Of a stretch of DNA of 64,000 nucleotides, positions 35,231 to 43,850 are shown in pieces (positions within the stretch are counted from its first letter, which is position 1; the number at the start of each line of letters is the position of its first letter). The stretch covers positions 372,001-436,000 of the forward strand of contig BMSW01000002.1 in assembly GCA_014649355.1 (NCBI GenBank), written 5' to 3'. Both the position numbers and the translations under genes were made by a program. The notes beneath the pieces were generated by a model, which saw nothing but the letters and a program-made list of their open reading frames with translations, was not told the origin of the DNA and searched no databases. The DNA is from Streptomyces althioticus (GTDB lineage Bacteria > Actinomycetota > Actinomycetes > Streptomycetales > Streptomycetaceae).

Positions 35231-36247
35231 ATGCGACCGAACGCCCGGCGCACCACCTTGGCGGACATCGCCCGAGCGGCCGGGGTCTCCGTCGCCACCG
35301 TGTCCAAGGTGGTCAACGGCCGTGGCGACGTGGCGCCGCACACTCGCGTCCGGGTGCAGGAACTGCTGCACCGGCACGACTACTTGGCACCGGTGTTCCG
35401 GCACACCGAGGCGGTCGAGAACCCGACGATCGAGGTGCAGTTCAAGGGCAGCCTCAAGTCGTACGTCGCGGAGACGCTGGAGGGCATCGTCGACGCGGCC
35501 GCCGAGTCCGGGGCCTCGGTGGTGGTCAGCAAGGCGTCAAGCGCCCCCCACTGGGCCCGGGACCTGGTGTCGGCCGGCCGCCGCGCCGTCATCGCGGTCA
35601 CCAGCGTCTACACCGCCGCCCATCTGAACGAACTCGCGCGGTCGGGGCTGCCGTTGGTGGTGCTGGACCCCCTGCATCTGCCGGACAGCCGGGTGCACAG
35701 CGTGGGCGCGACCAACTTCGCCGGCGGCCTGTCCGCGACCCGGCACCTGCTGTCCCTGGGCCACCGACGCATCGCCTACCTCGGCGGGCCCGCCATGGCC
35801 GTCTGCAACCAGGCCCGCATGCACGGCTACCGCGCCGCCATGGAGGCGGAGGGCGCCACGGTGCCGGAGGCGTACGTCCGGCCCGGGGAGTTCATGTACG
35901 AGACGGGCCTGGCGGGCGCCGCCGAGCTGCTGGACCTGGACGAGCCGCCCACGGCCGTCTTCGCGGGGAACGACGAGATCGCTCTGGGCGTCGTCGAGGC
36001 CGCCCGCGCCCGGGGCCTGCGCGTCCCCGAGGACCTGAGCGTGGTCGGCTTCGACGACACCAGCCTCGCCCAGATGGCCTCGCCGCCCCTCACCACCGTG
36101 CGCCAGCCGCTGCGGGAGATGGGGGCTGCCGCGCTGCGGACCGCCCTGCGGCTGGCGAACGGGGAGAAGGCGGAGTCGCATCACATCGAACTGGCCACGG
36201 AGCTGGTCGTGCGGGCGTCCACGGCGTCGCCTCCCGAGGACGGCTGA
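35231..36247 (+). CDS. LacI-family repressor of the GH3 sugar operon
   Basis: 338 residues. The helix-turn-helix is TLADIARAAGVSVATVSKVV followed by a hinge helix, then a periplasmic-binding-protein-like ligand domain with HRRIAYLGGPA and LSVVGFDDTSLAQMASPPLT. It is divergent from the lipoprotein-permease-GH3 operon and probably binds the palindromes at 34854 and 35002, releasing them on binding the sugar. Its 3' end overlaps the convergent histidine kinase gene by 67 nt. Confidence 0.92.
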   Translation: MRPNARRTTLADIARAAGVSVATVSKVVNGRGDVAPHTRVRVQELLHRHDYLAPVFRHTEAVENPTIEVQFKGSLKSYVAETLEGIVDAAAESGASVVVSKASSAPHWARDLVSAGRRAVIAVTSVYTAAHLNELARSGLPLVVLDPLHLPDSRVHSVGATNFAGGLSATRHLLSLGHRRIAYLGGPAMAVCNQARMHGYRAAMEAEGATVPEAYVRPGEFMYETGLAGAAELLDLDEPPTAVFAGNDEIALGVVEAARARGLRVPEDLSVVGFDDTSLAQMASPPLTTVRQPLREMGAAALRTALRLANGEKAESHHIELATELVVRASTASPPEDG

Positions 36248-37737
36248 TCCTTGCCGGGCGCGTCGTCCGGAGCCGGGGCTTCGGGCAGGCGCAGTTCGAA
36301 GCAGGCTCCGAGGGTGCGCGGGACGAGGGACAGCGTGCCTGCGTGGCGCTCGGCCAGGTCACGGGCGATGGCGAGACCGAGGCCCGTGCCGCCCTGGTCG
36401 CGGGAGCGGGCGTCGTCGAGCCGGACGAAGCGCTCGAAGATCCGCTCGGCGTCCTCGGCGGGCACTCCCGGTCCGTCGTCGTCCACCGTGACGACGACCT
36501 GCTCGTCCTCGTTCCGGACGGTCACCTGGATGCGGTGGGCGGCGTGCCGTGCGGCGTTGTCGAGGAGGTTGCGCAGCAGCCGTTCGAGCTGGTCGCGGTT
36601 GCCGCGGACGTGCGCGGGGCCGGTGTTGTCGCACGCGACTGCCACCTTGCGTGCCCCGAGGGGATGGTGCTCCGTCACCTCGGAGGTGAGGGCGCTCATG
36701 TCGACGGTCTCCGGGTCGGCCGTGGGGGCGCCGGTGTCGAGCCGGGCGAGGAGGAGCAGGTCCTCGGCGAGCCTCTGGAGGCGGCGGGTCTGCCGTGCGG
36801 CGGTGGTGGCGGTGGCGGTCCAGTCGGTGCGTTCCGGGTAGGCGAGGGCGACCTCCAGGCTGGTCAGCAGGGTGGTGAGCGGGCTGCGCAGCTCGTGGGC
36901 GGCGTCGGCGACGAACCGGCGCTGCTGGGCGGCGGCGTAATCGAGGCGCTGGAGGGTGTCGTTGATGGTGTCGGCGAGCGCGGTGATCTCGTGGGCGGTC
37001 GCGGGAACGGAGACGCGTTCGCTCGGGTCGGTGACCGAGGCGGTGAAGCGACGGACGGCTTCGACGGGGCGGAGCGCTATGCGGACGGTGAAGTAGGCGA
37101 CGGCGCCGATGAGGACGAGGCCGACGAGACCGGCGCGCAGGACCAGGTCGTCGATCGCGGTGGCGATCTCCTCTGCGGTGTCCGGCACCAGCACGACGTG
37201 GACCCGAAGCGTGGCGTCGGGGCGGACACCGAGCGCGTCGGCCTGTTCACGGCTGAGATGACGAGCCGAGACGTCGCGGTACAGGACTGTGAACGTCCGT
37301 CCGGCCAGGTTGTCGCGCCCTCTCTCGACCTGGTAGTCGGCGCGGTCCGGTATACGCATGGGCCTGTATGCGTAGCCCTCCAGGATGGTTTCACCCGTGC
37401 GCCCGGACGGAGCAGGCAGTACGTGAGGGGCCTTGGGGTCGAAGGCTTCCATGCCACCGCCGGAGGCCACGGCGGTGCGCCTGCCGGTGGCGACGATCTC
37501 GAACGTCACGGCGCCGGCCCGGCCTGGGACATGGCCTTCCCTCAGTTGCTCCGCGAGGGTCCACAGGTCGTTCGCCGCCTTCTTGTGGGCGACCGACAAG
37601 CTCTGCCGGTAGATCTCCCGGTGCACCCACCACCCGATGCCGCTCAGCACGACAGCCGCGGTCAGGGCGGCGGCGAGCGCCGCGCGGGCCCGTACCGAGC
37701 GGGGCCACCAACGGCGTTGTCTCTTACTCGTGTTCAC
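36181..37737 (-). CDS. Sensor histidine kinase, OmpR-pair type
   Basis: 518 residues from a GTG. One span near residues 18-38, an extracellular domain to about 195, a second span near 200-220, then a HAMP-like linker. The phosphoacceptor histidine is in FVADAAHELRSPLTTLLTSL; the ATPase domain has LRNLLDNAARHA (N box), VDDDGPGVP (G1) and GGTGLGLAIARDLAERHAGT (G2). It is translationally coupled to the response-regulator gene, overlapping its end by 14 nt. Its C-terminal 67 nt overlap the convergent LacI gene. Confidence 0.92.
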   Translation of the reverse strand: MNTSKRQRRWWPRSVRARAALAAALTAAVVLSGIGWWVHREIYRQSLSVAHKKAANDLWTLAEQLREGHVPGRAGAVTFEIVATGRRTAVASGGGMEAFDPKAPHVLPAPSGRTGETILEGYAYRPMRIPDRADYQVERGRDNLAGRTFTVLYRDVSARHLSREQADALGVRPDATLRVHVVLVPDTAEEIATAIDDLVLRAGLVGLVLIGAVAYFTVRIALRPVEAVRRFTASVTDPSERVSVPATAHEITALADTINDTLQRLDYAAAQQRRFVADAAHELRSPLTTLLTSLEVALAYPERTDWTATATTAARQTRRLQRLAEDLLLLARLDTGAPTADPETVDMSALTSEVTEHHPLGARKVAVACDNTGPAHVRGNRDQLERLLRNLLDNAARHAAHRIQVTVRNEDEQVVVTVDDDGPGVPAEDAERIFERFVRLDDARSRDQGGTGLGLAIARDLAERHAGTLSLVPRTLGACFELRLPEAPAPDDAPGKDQPSSGGDAVDARTTSSVASSM

Positions 37738-38404
37738 GGTCGTCCACCAATCGATAGCCGGTGCCTCGTACGGTCTGCAGGGACTGCCGCCGGAAGGCGG
37801 TGTCCACCTTTCTGCGGAGTGAACTGACGCGCGCCTCGACCAGGTTGGGGTCGTAGGCCTCGTCGGGCCACGCGTGGTAGAGCAGGTCGCCCTTGGACAC
37901 GGCCTGGCCGGGGCGGCGGGCCAGCAGTTCCAGCACGGCGAACTCCCTCGGGGTCAGGTCCACCCGGACCCCGGCCCGTCGGCACACCCGGCCGGCGACG
38001 TCCAACGACAGGTCGCCCACGGCGAGGACGGGCGGCGCGACGGTCGCGGACCGCCTGACCAGCGCCCGCAGCCGGGCGACGAGCACCACGTAGGAGAACG
38101 GCTTGGCCAGGTAGTCGTCCGCCCCGGTGTCCAGAGCCTCCGCCTGGTCCCGGTCCCCGTCCTTGGCGGTCAGCACCAGGATGGGCGTCGCGTTGCCCTC
38201 CCGGCGCAGCTGGGCGCACACCTTGTAGCCGTTGAGGCCGGGCAGCATCAAGTCCAGGACGACCAGCGCGTATGCGCCGCTCCGGGCCATCCACAGCCCC
38301 TGCCGGCCGTCATGGGCGAGGTCGACGCCGTAGCCCTCGGCGGTCAGACCGGTGCGCAGGGTGTGAGCGAGGTCGACCTCGTCTTCGACCACGAGTATCC
38401 GCAT
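37724..38404 (-). CDS. OmpR-family response regulator
   Basis: 226 residues. Receiver domain: acids in MRILVVEDEVDLAHTLRTGL, phosphoacceptor Asp in LVVLDLMLPGLNGYK, Lys in DDYLAKPFSY. The C-terminal winged helix includes VDLTPREFAVLELLARRPGQ and SLRRKVD, ending RGTGYRLVDD. It forms a two-component system with the kinase gene that follows. Stop codon is TAA, rare here. The target is unknown. Confidence 0.93.
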   Translation of the reverse strand: MRILVVEDEVDLAHTLRTGLTAEGYGVDLAHDGRQGLWMARSGAYALVVLDLMLPGLNGYKVCAQLRREGNATPILVLTAKDGDRDQAEALDTGADDYLAKPFSYVVLVARLRALVRRSATVAPPVLAVGDLSLDVAGRVCRRAGVRVDLTPREFAVLELLARRPGQAVSKGDLLYHAWPDEAYDPNLVEARVSSLRRKVDTAFRRQSLQTVRGTGYRLVDDREHE

Positions 38405-38580
38405 GCGCTGCAGCCTCGCACAGCACCGGCACACCTTCCTGATCGCGCGATCAGGTTGGATCAGCAGGCGACCGACGGTGTGCGGCCACCCTGTCGGAAC
38501 GCTCCTGCTGCTGACGCGCCGACAGGCGTCGTCGCACGTCCCGGCCGCGCACGGCGTCACGCTGCTCGTGTCCCGCGCGC

Positions 38581-38715
38581 CGGCGACCGCCGCCGCGGGC
38601 GTGGGCGGTGACGGTGGCGGCCGTGGTGACCGGGCTCGTGCAGCCGGTGCCGCGCAGCGCGGCGCAGGCGGAGCAGGTGGCGTGGATCGCGGTTCCGGTG
38701 CGGCTCCCGTCGTGA
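38581..38715 (+). pseudogene. Possible remnant of a secreted-protein gene
   Basis: This frame reads RRPPPRAWAVTVAAVVTGLV, then QPVPRSAAQAEQVAWIAVPV before a stop: an Arg start, a hydrophobic core and an AQA signal-peptidase site, with only about 13 mature residues. G/C bias at third positions fits coding. No in-frame start codon precedes the arginines, so it looks like a truncated leftover. It lies in the 365-nt gap between the response regulator and the methyltransferase, where I find nothing else. Confidence 0.3.
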
Positions 38716-38769
38716 GGGCGGGCAGGCGGTAGGTGTACTGCCGCAGGCGTCGGTGCTTGACTGACCCTC

Positions 38770-39543
38770 ATGTCATCGACTCTCGGTGTGTCCCGTCCCG
38801 ACCAGGCCTCCTACATGCTGCGGGCCGCCGCCAGTGACGTGGGCCGCCTGTACAAGCGGCAGTTGCTGGATCTGCTGGACGTCCGGGAGGGCCACACCGT
38901 CCTGGACGCGGGGTGCGGGCCGGGCGCCGATCTGCCGGCGCTGGCGGAGCGCGCCGGCGGGACCGGCACGGTGATCGGTGTCGACCGTGACCCGGCCATG
39001 CTGGGGCAGGCGCGTGAGCGGGCGCGGCAGTTGCCCCGGGTGGAGGTCCGTGAGGGGGACGTGCTCGATCTGCCCGTCGAAGCCGGCACGGTGGACCGCG
39101 CCAAGACCGACCGGGTGCTCATGCACGTCGACGATCCGGCGACGGCCCTGGCTCAGCTGCACCGTGCGACGCGGCCGGGCGCGCGCGTCGCCCTGGCCGA
39201 ACCGGACTGGGACACGCTGATCGTCGACTCCGAGGACCTGGAGACGAGCCGCGCCTTCACCCGGTACACCACGACGGAAGCCGTCCGCCACGCCACCGTC
39301 GGGCGCCGTCTTCCGCACCTAGCCGAGCAGGCGGGCTTCGGCGTGGAGGCCGTCCTCGCCACGACGCCCGTGTTCCGTGACGTCGAGGAGGCCGACCACA
39401 CGCTGGGCCTCGGCCGGAACATGGAGGCCGCCGTCGCCGCCGGGTACGTCGACCGGGAGCGTGGGCGCCGGTGGTTCACGGGTCTGTCGCAGGGGGCCTT
39501 CTTCGCGTCGTTCACGCTGATCACGGTGATCTGTACGCGCTGA
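38770..39543 (+). CDS. SAM-dependent methyltransferase
   Basis: 257 residues of the UbiE-like class I family. SAM-binding motif I is HTVLDAGCGPGADLPALAER, the acidic motif II is VIGVDRDPAMLGQARERARQ, and motif III is DRAKTDRVLMHVDDP. A long helix before the fold (SYMLRAAASDVGRLYKRQLL) is typical of small-molecule O- or C-methyltransferases. No ribosome-binding site precedes the ATG, so translation may be leaderless. Substrate unknown. Confidence 0.87.
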   Translation: MSSTLGVSRPDQASYMLRAAASDVGRLYKRQLLDLLDVREGHTVLDAGCGPGADLPALAERAGGTGTVIGVDRDPAMLGQARERARQLPRVEVREGDVLDLPVEAGTVDRAKTDRVLMHVDDPATALAQLHRATRPGARVALAEPDWDTLIVDSEDLETSRAFTRYTTTEAVRHATVGRRLPHLAEQAGFGVEAVLATTPVFRDVEEADHTLGLGRNMEAAVAAGYVDRERGRRWFTGLSQGAFFASFTLITVICTR

Positions 39544-39552
39544 CGCGCCGGT

Positions 39553-39593
39553 CGCGGACCGTCACGCCCGGCGGGCGGGCGTGACGGTCCGCG
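39553..39593. terminator. Strong bidirectional terminator hairpin
   Basis: A perfect 17-bp stem (CGCGGACCGTCACGCCC with its complement) and a 7-nt loop lie between the convergent methyltransferase and deacetylase genes. It is among the strongest hairpins in the window. Confidence 0.8.
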
Positions 39594-39605
39594 CGGAGGA
39601 GGGCC

Positions 39606-40367
39606 TCAGGGGCGGTAGACCTCACCCGGCTGCGGCTTCGCCGGGGCCATGAGCTGGGAGACGGTGACGAACGTGTACTCCTGGTCGCGGAGTTTCCTGA
39701 TGATGTCCGGCACGGCGGGGATCGTGCCCGCGTAGCGTTCGTGCAGCAGGATGATGCCGTCCCGCTTCGCCCCGTCCAGGACGCGCTTCTCGATGAGCGC
39801 GGTGTCGGTGGTGGCGTAGTCCTTCGCCGTGACGCTCCAGAGAATCTGGGCGAGGCCCAGGTCCTTCATCGTCTTCTTGAGGTCGTCGTCGGTCGCACCG
39901 CCCGGCGGGCGCATGAGCTCGGGTGCGTGACCGGTGAGTCGCGCGATGTCCCGTTGCACCGGCAGCAGTTCGGCACGCACCTCGTCGTCCGTGAGCTCCT
40001 TGAGGTTCTTGTGGGTCAGGGTGTGGTTGGCGATCTCGTGTCCCTCGCGGGCCATGCGGCGCACGGTGTCCGGGAAGGTGTCGACGTGCCCCTTGCCCTG
40101 GAGGAAGAAGGTCGCGTGCACGTTCTCGCGCTCGAGGAGGTCCAGGAGCTTCGGGGTGGGTTCGCTGGGGCCGCCGTCGAAGGTCAGCGCGACGCACTTG
40201 GCGACGCGGCAGTCGACGGGGCCGGTGACCTCGGCGTCCTCGGGTGCCTGGGCGCGCGCGTCGGCCGGGGAGATCACGTCGTTCAGGGTGGAGCAGCCGG
40301 TCAGGGAGACGGCGGCGACGGCGAGCGCCGCCGCTGCCCGGACGGCGCGGTGGGCGGTGGTCCTCAC
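39606..40367 (-). CDS. NodB-type polysaccharide deacetylase lipoprotein
   Basis: 253 residues from a GTG. A lipobox SLTGC puts the lipid on Cys25. The NodB domain has motif 1 as VALTFDGGPSEPT, where the usual TFDDGP has lost its second, metal-binding Asp to Gly; motif 2 HTLTH; motif 3 RPPGGATDDD; and LLHERYAGTIPAV near the end. Family members deacetylate peptidoglycan, chitooligosaccharides or xylan at the cell surface. The altered motif may lower or change activity, though similar variants occur in actinobacteria. It follows a small membrane protein gene by 10 nt. Confidence 0.88.
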   Translation of the reverse strand: MRTTAHRAVRAAAALAVAAVSLTGCSTLNDVISPADARAQAPEDAEVTGPVDCRVAKCVALTFDGGPSEPTPKLLDLLERENVHATFFLQGKGHVDTFPDTVRRMAREGHEIANHTLTHKNLKELTDDEVRAELLPVQRDIARLTGHAPELMRPPGGATDDDLKKTMKDLGLAQILWSVTAKDYATTDTALIEKRVLDGAKRDGIILLHERYAGTIPAVPDIIRKLRDQEYTFVTVSQLMAPAKPQPGEVYRP

Positions 40368-40377
40368 GGTGCGCCCG

Positions 40378-40620
40378 TCACCGGCCCTGTGCGGCGGGGG
40401 CGCCGGCGTCGCGGGCGGAGCGGACGGCGAGGGTGACGAGGACGCCGCCGAGGACGAGAAGCGCGAGGTGGCCCCACGCGGTTCCGTAGGGGAGCCGGGC
40501 GAAGAGCCATCCGTGGAGGTGGGCCCAAACGCGGGCGGCGAGCAGCCACGCGCCGGTGAGGACGAGCAGGCCGCCGAGCAGGGCGGATATGGCCGTCGCG
40601 GGACGCGGACGTGAAAGCAT
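40378..40620 (-). CDS. Small two-span membrane protein
   Basis: 80 residues: an SRPRPATAISALLGGLLVLT start followed by a second hydrophobic helix (HLALLVLGGVLVTLAV). AAGGAA lies about 9 nt before the ATG. It is probably co-transcribed with the downstream NodB-type lipoprotein. The function is unknown. Confidence 0.65.
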   Translation of the reverse strand: MLSRPRPATAISALLGGLLVLTGAWLLAARVWAHLHGWLFARLPYGTAWGHLALLVLGGVLVTLAVRSARDAGAPAAQGR

Positions 40621-40738
40621 GCGGGTTTTTCCTTCCGGCGTGGCGAAGTGTTTCCGCCGTGAATACGTGACGACCACGCTAGGAATGCGACCCGAATACC
40701 GGCTTCGGCAATTGGTCGGCGATCACCGCTGACGAAAG

Positions 40739-40774
40739 TATGAGTCGCGTAAGAAACTCTCAGCCCGGCTCATA
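40739..40774. promoter_or_regulatory. Spaced inverted repeat upstream of a two-component operon
   Basis: TATGAG at 40739-40744 and its complement CTCATA at 40769-40774 lie 24 nt apart, about 100 nt before the kinase start, in an AT-richer segment. This could be a paired half-site for the cognate regulator or for the divergent small membrane gene. Confidence 0.3.
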
Positions 40775-40873
40775 CCAAAGTCGGAATGTGGCGGCGCAGA
40801 GCCCTTCCTCACCACCGCCGGGGCCTGACCTGGGCGCCGGTGCCGTACGCTGGGCCGGGTGGACTGGAGGAAC

Positions 40874-42076
40874 ATGAGCAGGAACGGCCGCGCTGTCGAT
40901 GCGCTGACGGTGATGGGCGCCGCGGCTCTTTCGGTGACCGTTTCCTATGCGCAGGCGGGAGATCTGTCGGTCTTTCCGCGTTTCCCGTCGGGTGCTGTGC
41001 TTGTGGGGGAAATAGGCCGCCTCTTTTCACTGCCCGCGAGTGCGTATTCCGGTACGGCGCCGGCTCTGCTGGTGTCGGTGGCGGGCAGTGCGCTGCTGTG
41101 GTGGCGGCGCCGCCGGCCGGTTGCCGTCGCGGTGGTGCTGGTGCTGCTGTCGGCGGTGTGGCCGCTGATCCCGGCCGCACTGGTCGCGCTGGCGACCGTG
41201 GCCGCCATGCGTCCGCCACGGACGGCCGGCGCGGTGACCGCGCTCGCTTTGGTGCCGTCGGCGCTGTACGTCGCCGTGTACGGGCCCGGCCCCCGCGCCT
41301 TGTCGACGGCGCTGACCGGGGCGGTGCTGGTGGGCGGGGCCGTCGGCTGGGGGCTGTTCGTACGCGGACTGCGTGAGCGTGCCGAGCAGGCGCGGAGGGA
41401 GGCCGACCTGCGGGCCGAGCACGCGCGGCGGCGTGAACGTGAGGCGATCGCCCACGAGATGCACGACACCCTCGCCCACCGGCTGTCCCTGCTGAGCGTG
41501 CACGCGGGTGCGTTGCGGGTGAATCCCGGGGCTCCGCCGGCGCAGGTGCGGCAGGCCGCGGAGGTGATCCGTGACAGCGCGCATCAGGCGCTCGAGGAAC
41601 TCCAGCAACTGCTGGGCGTCCTGCGTACTCCGGCGGCCGGCGGCGACGGGGCCCGCTCGTCGTCACCGCCCCAGCCGGTCCTCGGTGACGTGACACGACT
41701 GGTGGAGGAGGCGCGGACCGCCGGGACCGACGTCGACTTCGTCCTCGACTGCGCGCCCGCCGACGCGGACGGCGCGCCGACGGCCACCGGACGTACGGCC
41801 TACCGCATCGTCCAGGAAGCCCTGACCAACGCCCGGAAGCACGCGCCGGGGCAGCCGGTGCGTCTCGTCGTGCGCGGCACGCCGGGTGCGGACCTGACCA
41901 TCGAGGTGACCAACCCCGTGACCACCGGATCCCCGTCCCGCGTCCCCGGCAGCGGGCTCGGCCTGATCGGCCTGACGGAACGCGCCGCCCTGGCCGGCGG
42001 CGAACTCCGCCACGGCGTCCACGACGACGGCACGACGCATTCCGTGCGGGCCCGGCTCCCCTGGCCGGCCGCATGA
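40874..42076 (+). CDS. NarL-type sensor histidine kinase
   Basis: 400 residues with four to five membrane spans in the first 160, a charged linker, then the HisKA_3 region with phosphoacceptor histidine in AIAHEMHDTLAHRLSLLSVH. The ATPase domain shows RIVQEALTNARKHAPGQP and GSGLGLIGLTERAALAGGEL. GGAGG lies 4 nt before this ATG, preferred to the upstream GTG at 40859. It overlaps the response-regulator gene by 4 nt (ATGA). Such pairs often respond to envelope stress. Confidence 0.92.
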   Translation: MSRNGRAVDALTVMGAAALSVTVSYAQAGDLSVFPRFPSGAVLVGEIGRLFSLPASAYSGTAPALLVSVAGSALLWWRRRRPVAVAVVLVLLSAVWPLIPAALVALATVAAMRPPRTAGAVTALALVPSALYVAVYGPGPRALSTALTGAVLVGGAVGWGLFVRGLRERAEQARREADLRAEHARRREREAIAHEMHDTLAHRLSLLSVHAGALRVNPGAPPAQVRQAAEVIRDSAHQALEELQQLLGVLRTPAAGGDGARSSSPPQPVLGDVTRLVEEARTAGTDVDFVLDCAPADADGAPTATGRTAYRIVQEALTNARKHAPGQPVRLVVRGTPGADLTIEVTNPVTTGSPSRVPGSGLGLIGLTERAALAGGELRHGVHDDGTTHSVRARLPWPAA

Positions 42077-42753
42077 TCCGGGTCCTGCTGGTCGACGACG
42101 ACGCGCTGGTTCGGGCCGGGTTGCGAATGATGCTGGCGTCCGCCTCCGACATGGAGGTGGTGGGTGAGGCGGCCGACGGCGGTGAGGTGGTCGACCTGGT
42201 CGAGCGGTGCGACCCGGACGTGGTCCTGATGGACATCCGGATGCCGTCGGTGGACGGCCTGGAGGCCACGCGTCTGCTGCGGGCCAGGCCGCGGGGGCGG
42301 CCCGAGATCCTGATGCTGACGACGTTCACCACGGACAACTACGTGCTGCGCGCCCTCCAGGCGGGCGCGGCGGGCTTCCTGCTGAAGCACACCCGGCCGG
42401 AACTGATCATCGACGCGGTGCGCCGGGGCGCGGCCGGGGAGCCGGTCATGTCCCCGGAGGCCCTGCGGCAGCTCATCGAGGCGGTCACGCCGCGGCCCGC
42501 CGCGCAGGACGCGCCCGCCCCGCCGCCGGCGCCCGGTGCGGACGACGCCCGCCGCCGCCTGGCGCTCCTCGGCGCCCGGGAGCGCGAGGTCGCGCTGGCG
42601 GTGGCGGAGGGCAGGACGAACGCTGAGATCGCGGCCGGCCTCCACATGAGCGTCCCCACGGTCAAGTCCCACGTCTCCCACATCCTGACCAAGCTGGAGC
42701 TGAACAACCGCGTACAGATCGCGCTGCTGGTGTACCGGGCGGGCTCGGTCTGA
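42073..42753 (+). CDS. LuxR/NarL-type response regulator
   Basis: 226 residues. The receiver has VLLVDDDALVRAGLRMMLAS, the phosphoacceptor Asp in VVLMDIRMPSVDG, and Lys in GFLLKHTRPE. After a Pro/Ala-rich linker, the helix-turn-helix is LGAREREVALAVAEGRTNAE followed by IAAGLHMSVPTVKSHVSHIL. It overlaps the kinase gene. Targets unknown. Confidence 0.93.
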   Translation: MIRVLLVDDDALVRAGLRMMLASASDMEVVGEAADGGEVVDLVERCDPDVVLMDIRMPSVDGLEATRLLRARPRGRPEILMLTTFTTDNYVLRALQAGAAGFLLKHTRPELIIDAVRRGAAGEPVMSPEALRQLIEAVTPRPAAQDAPAPPPAPGADDARRRLALLGAREREVALAVAEGRTNAEIAAGLHMSVPTVKSHVSHILTKLELNNRVQIALLVYRAGSV

Positions 42754-42841
42754 CCCCCGCGCCTACGCCCCGGGCCCGGTGCGCAGGCCCGCCCCGGTTC
42801 GTGACTCCCAGTTGGCCGGAGCGGCGGACTAACCTGCGCGG

Positions 42842-43783
42842 ATGAAGCGGATACAGCACACGGAGCGCGCCGGCGGTGTCATTGTCGGTGCCGCGGTGGG
42901 TGACGCCCTGGGTGCGCCCTTCGAGTTCGGTCCGGCGGGGGCGTTCTCTGCTCGGTTTCCCTCGCCGGACGGGGGCGGTGAGATGTGTGGAGGGGGCGGC
43001 TGGGACCCGGGGGAGGCCACTGACGACACGCAGATGGCCGTCCTGGTCGGCGAGTCGCTGCTCGAGCGGGGCGGCCTCGACCTGCCGGACATCTTCACGC
43101 GCTTCCAGCGGTGGGCGGCGGCTGAGCCCAAGGACATCGGTCTGCAGACCGAGGACGTGCTGACCAACGGCATGCCCTGGGACCTGTCTGCCGCGATCCA
43201 CTTCCAAGTCAACCTGCGCGCTGCCGGAAACGGCTCCCTCATGCGGGCATCGACCTCCGCCGTCCACTTCGCCACAGCCGGCCGGGATGCCACGATGGAC
43301 GCGGCTCGCCGGATCGCCGCGCTGACCCACGGTGACCGCGCGGCCTGGGAGGGCACCGCGATCTTCCACGAACTCGTCCGCGTCACGCTCGAGAACGCCG
43401 ACCCCCTCGCCGCGCTCCCGGACCTCCTGCGGCATCACGTGCACCCCGACCACGGCGCCCGCTACGCCACTGTCCTGGCCGCCGACTGGCACCCCGACCG
43501 GGCAACCGAGTTCAACGGCGCCGTCTGGCCCTGCCTGGGCTCCGCCGTCTGGGCCCTCCGCACCACCGACGGGTTCAAGGAGGCCCTCCGTGCGGCGATC
43601 GACCTCGGCGGTGACACCGATACCGTGGCGGCGGTGACCGGAGGTCTCGCGGGGGCGTACTACGGGCTGGACGCGATCCCCGCCCGGTGGACCGAGCAAC
43701 TCCACGTCCCCCTGCCCGGCTTCGGCGAGCGGGTTCTGCGTCTCGACGACCTCTTGGACCTCGCCGCCCGGCTCACGAGGTGA
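42842..43783 (+). CDS. ADP-ribosylglycohydrolase family protein (DraG-like)
   Basis: 313 residues. DraG signatures are VIVGAAVGDALGAPFEFGPA, EATDDTQMAVLVGESLL, GNGSLMRA and DLGGDTDTVAAVTGGLAGAY; the Asp-rich motifs bind two magnesium ions. The enzyme removes ADP-ribose from arginine or other acceptors on proteins or nucleic acids, or acts on free ADP-ribosyl compounds. No ADP-ribosyltransferase gene is beside it. The next genes (HflX N-domain, broken VOC) are also unusual. Confidence 0.9.
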   Translation: MKRIQHTERAGGVIVGAAVGDALGAPFEFGPAGAFSARFPSPDGGGEMCGGGGWDPGEATDDTQMAVLVGESLLERGGLDLPDIFTRFQRWAAAEPKDIGLQTEDVLTNGMPWDLSAAIHFQVNLRAAGNGSLMRASTSAVHFATAGRDATMDAARRIAALTHGDRAAWEGTAIFHELVRVTLENADPLAALPDLLRHHVHPDHGARYATVLAADWHPDRATEFNGAVWPCLGSAVWALRTTDGFKEALRAAIDLGGDTDTVAAVTGGLAGAYYGLDAIPARWTEQLHVPLPGFGERVLRLDDLLDLAARLTR

Positions 43784-43850
43784 GCACGCAACCGGCGCGC
43801 GGAACGAAAGCAGTGTCGCCGCAGGCCGGCCGCCCCGTAACCTGCCGCTC

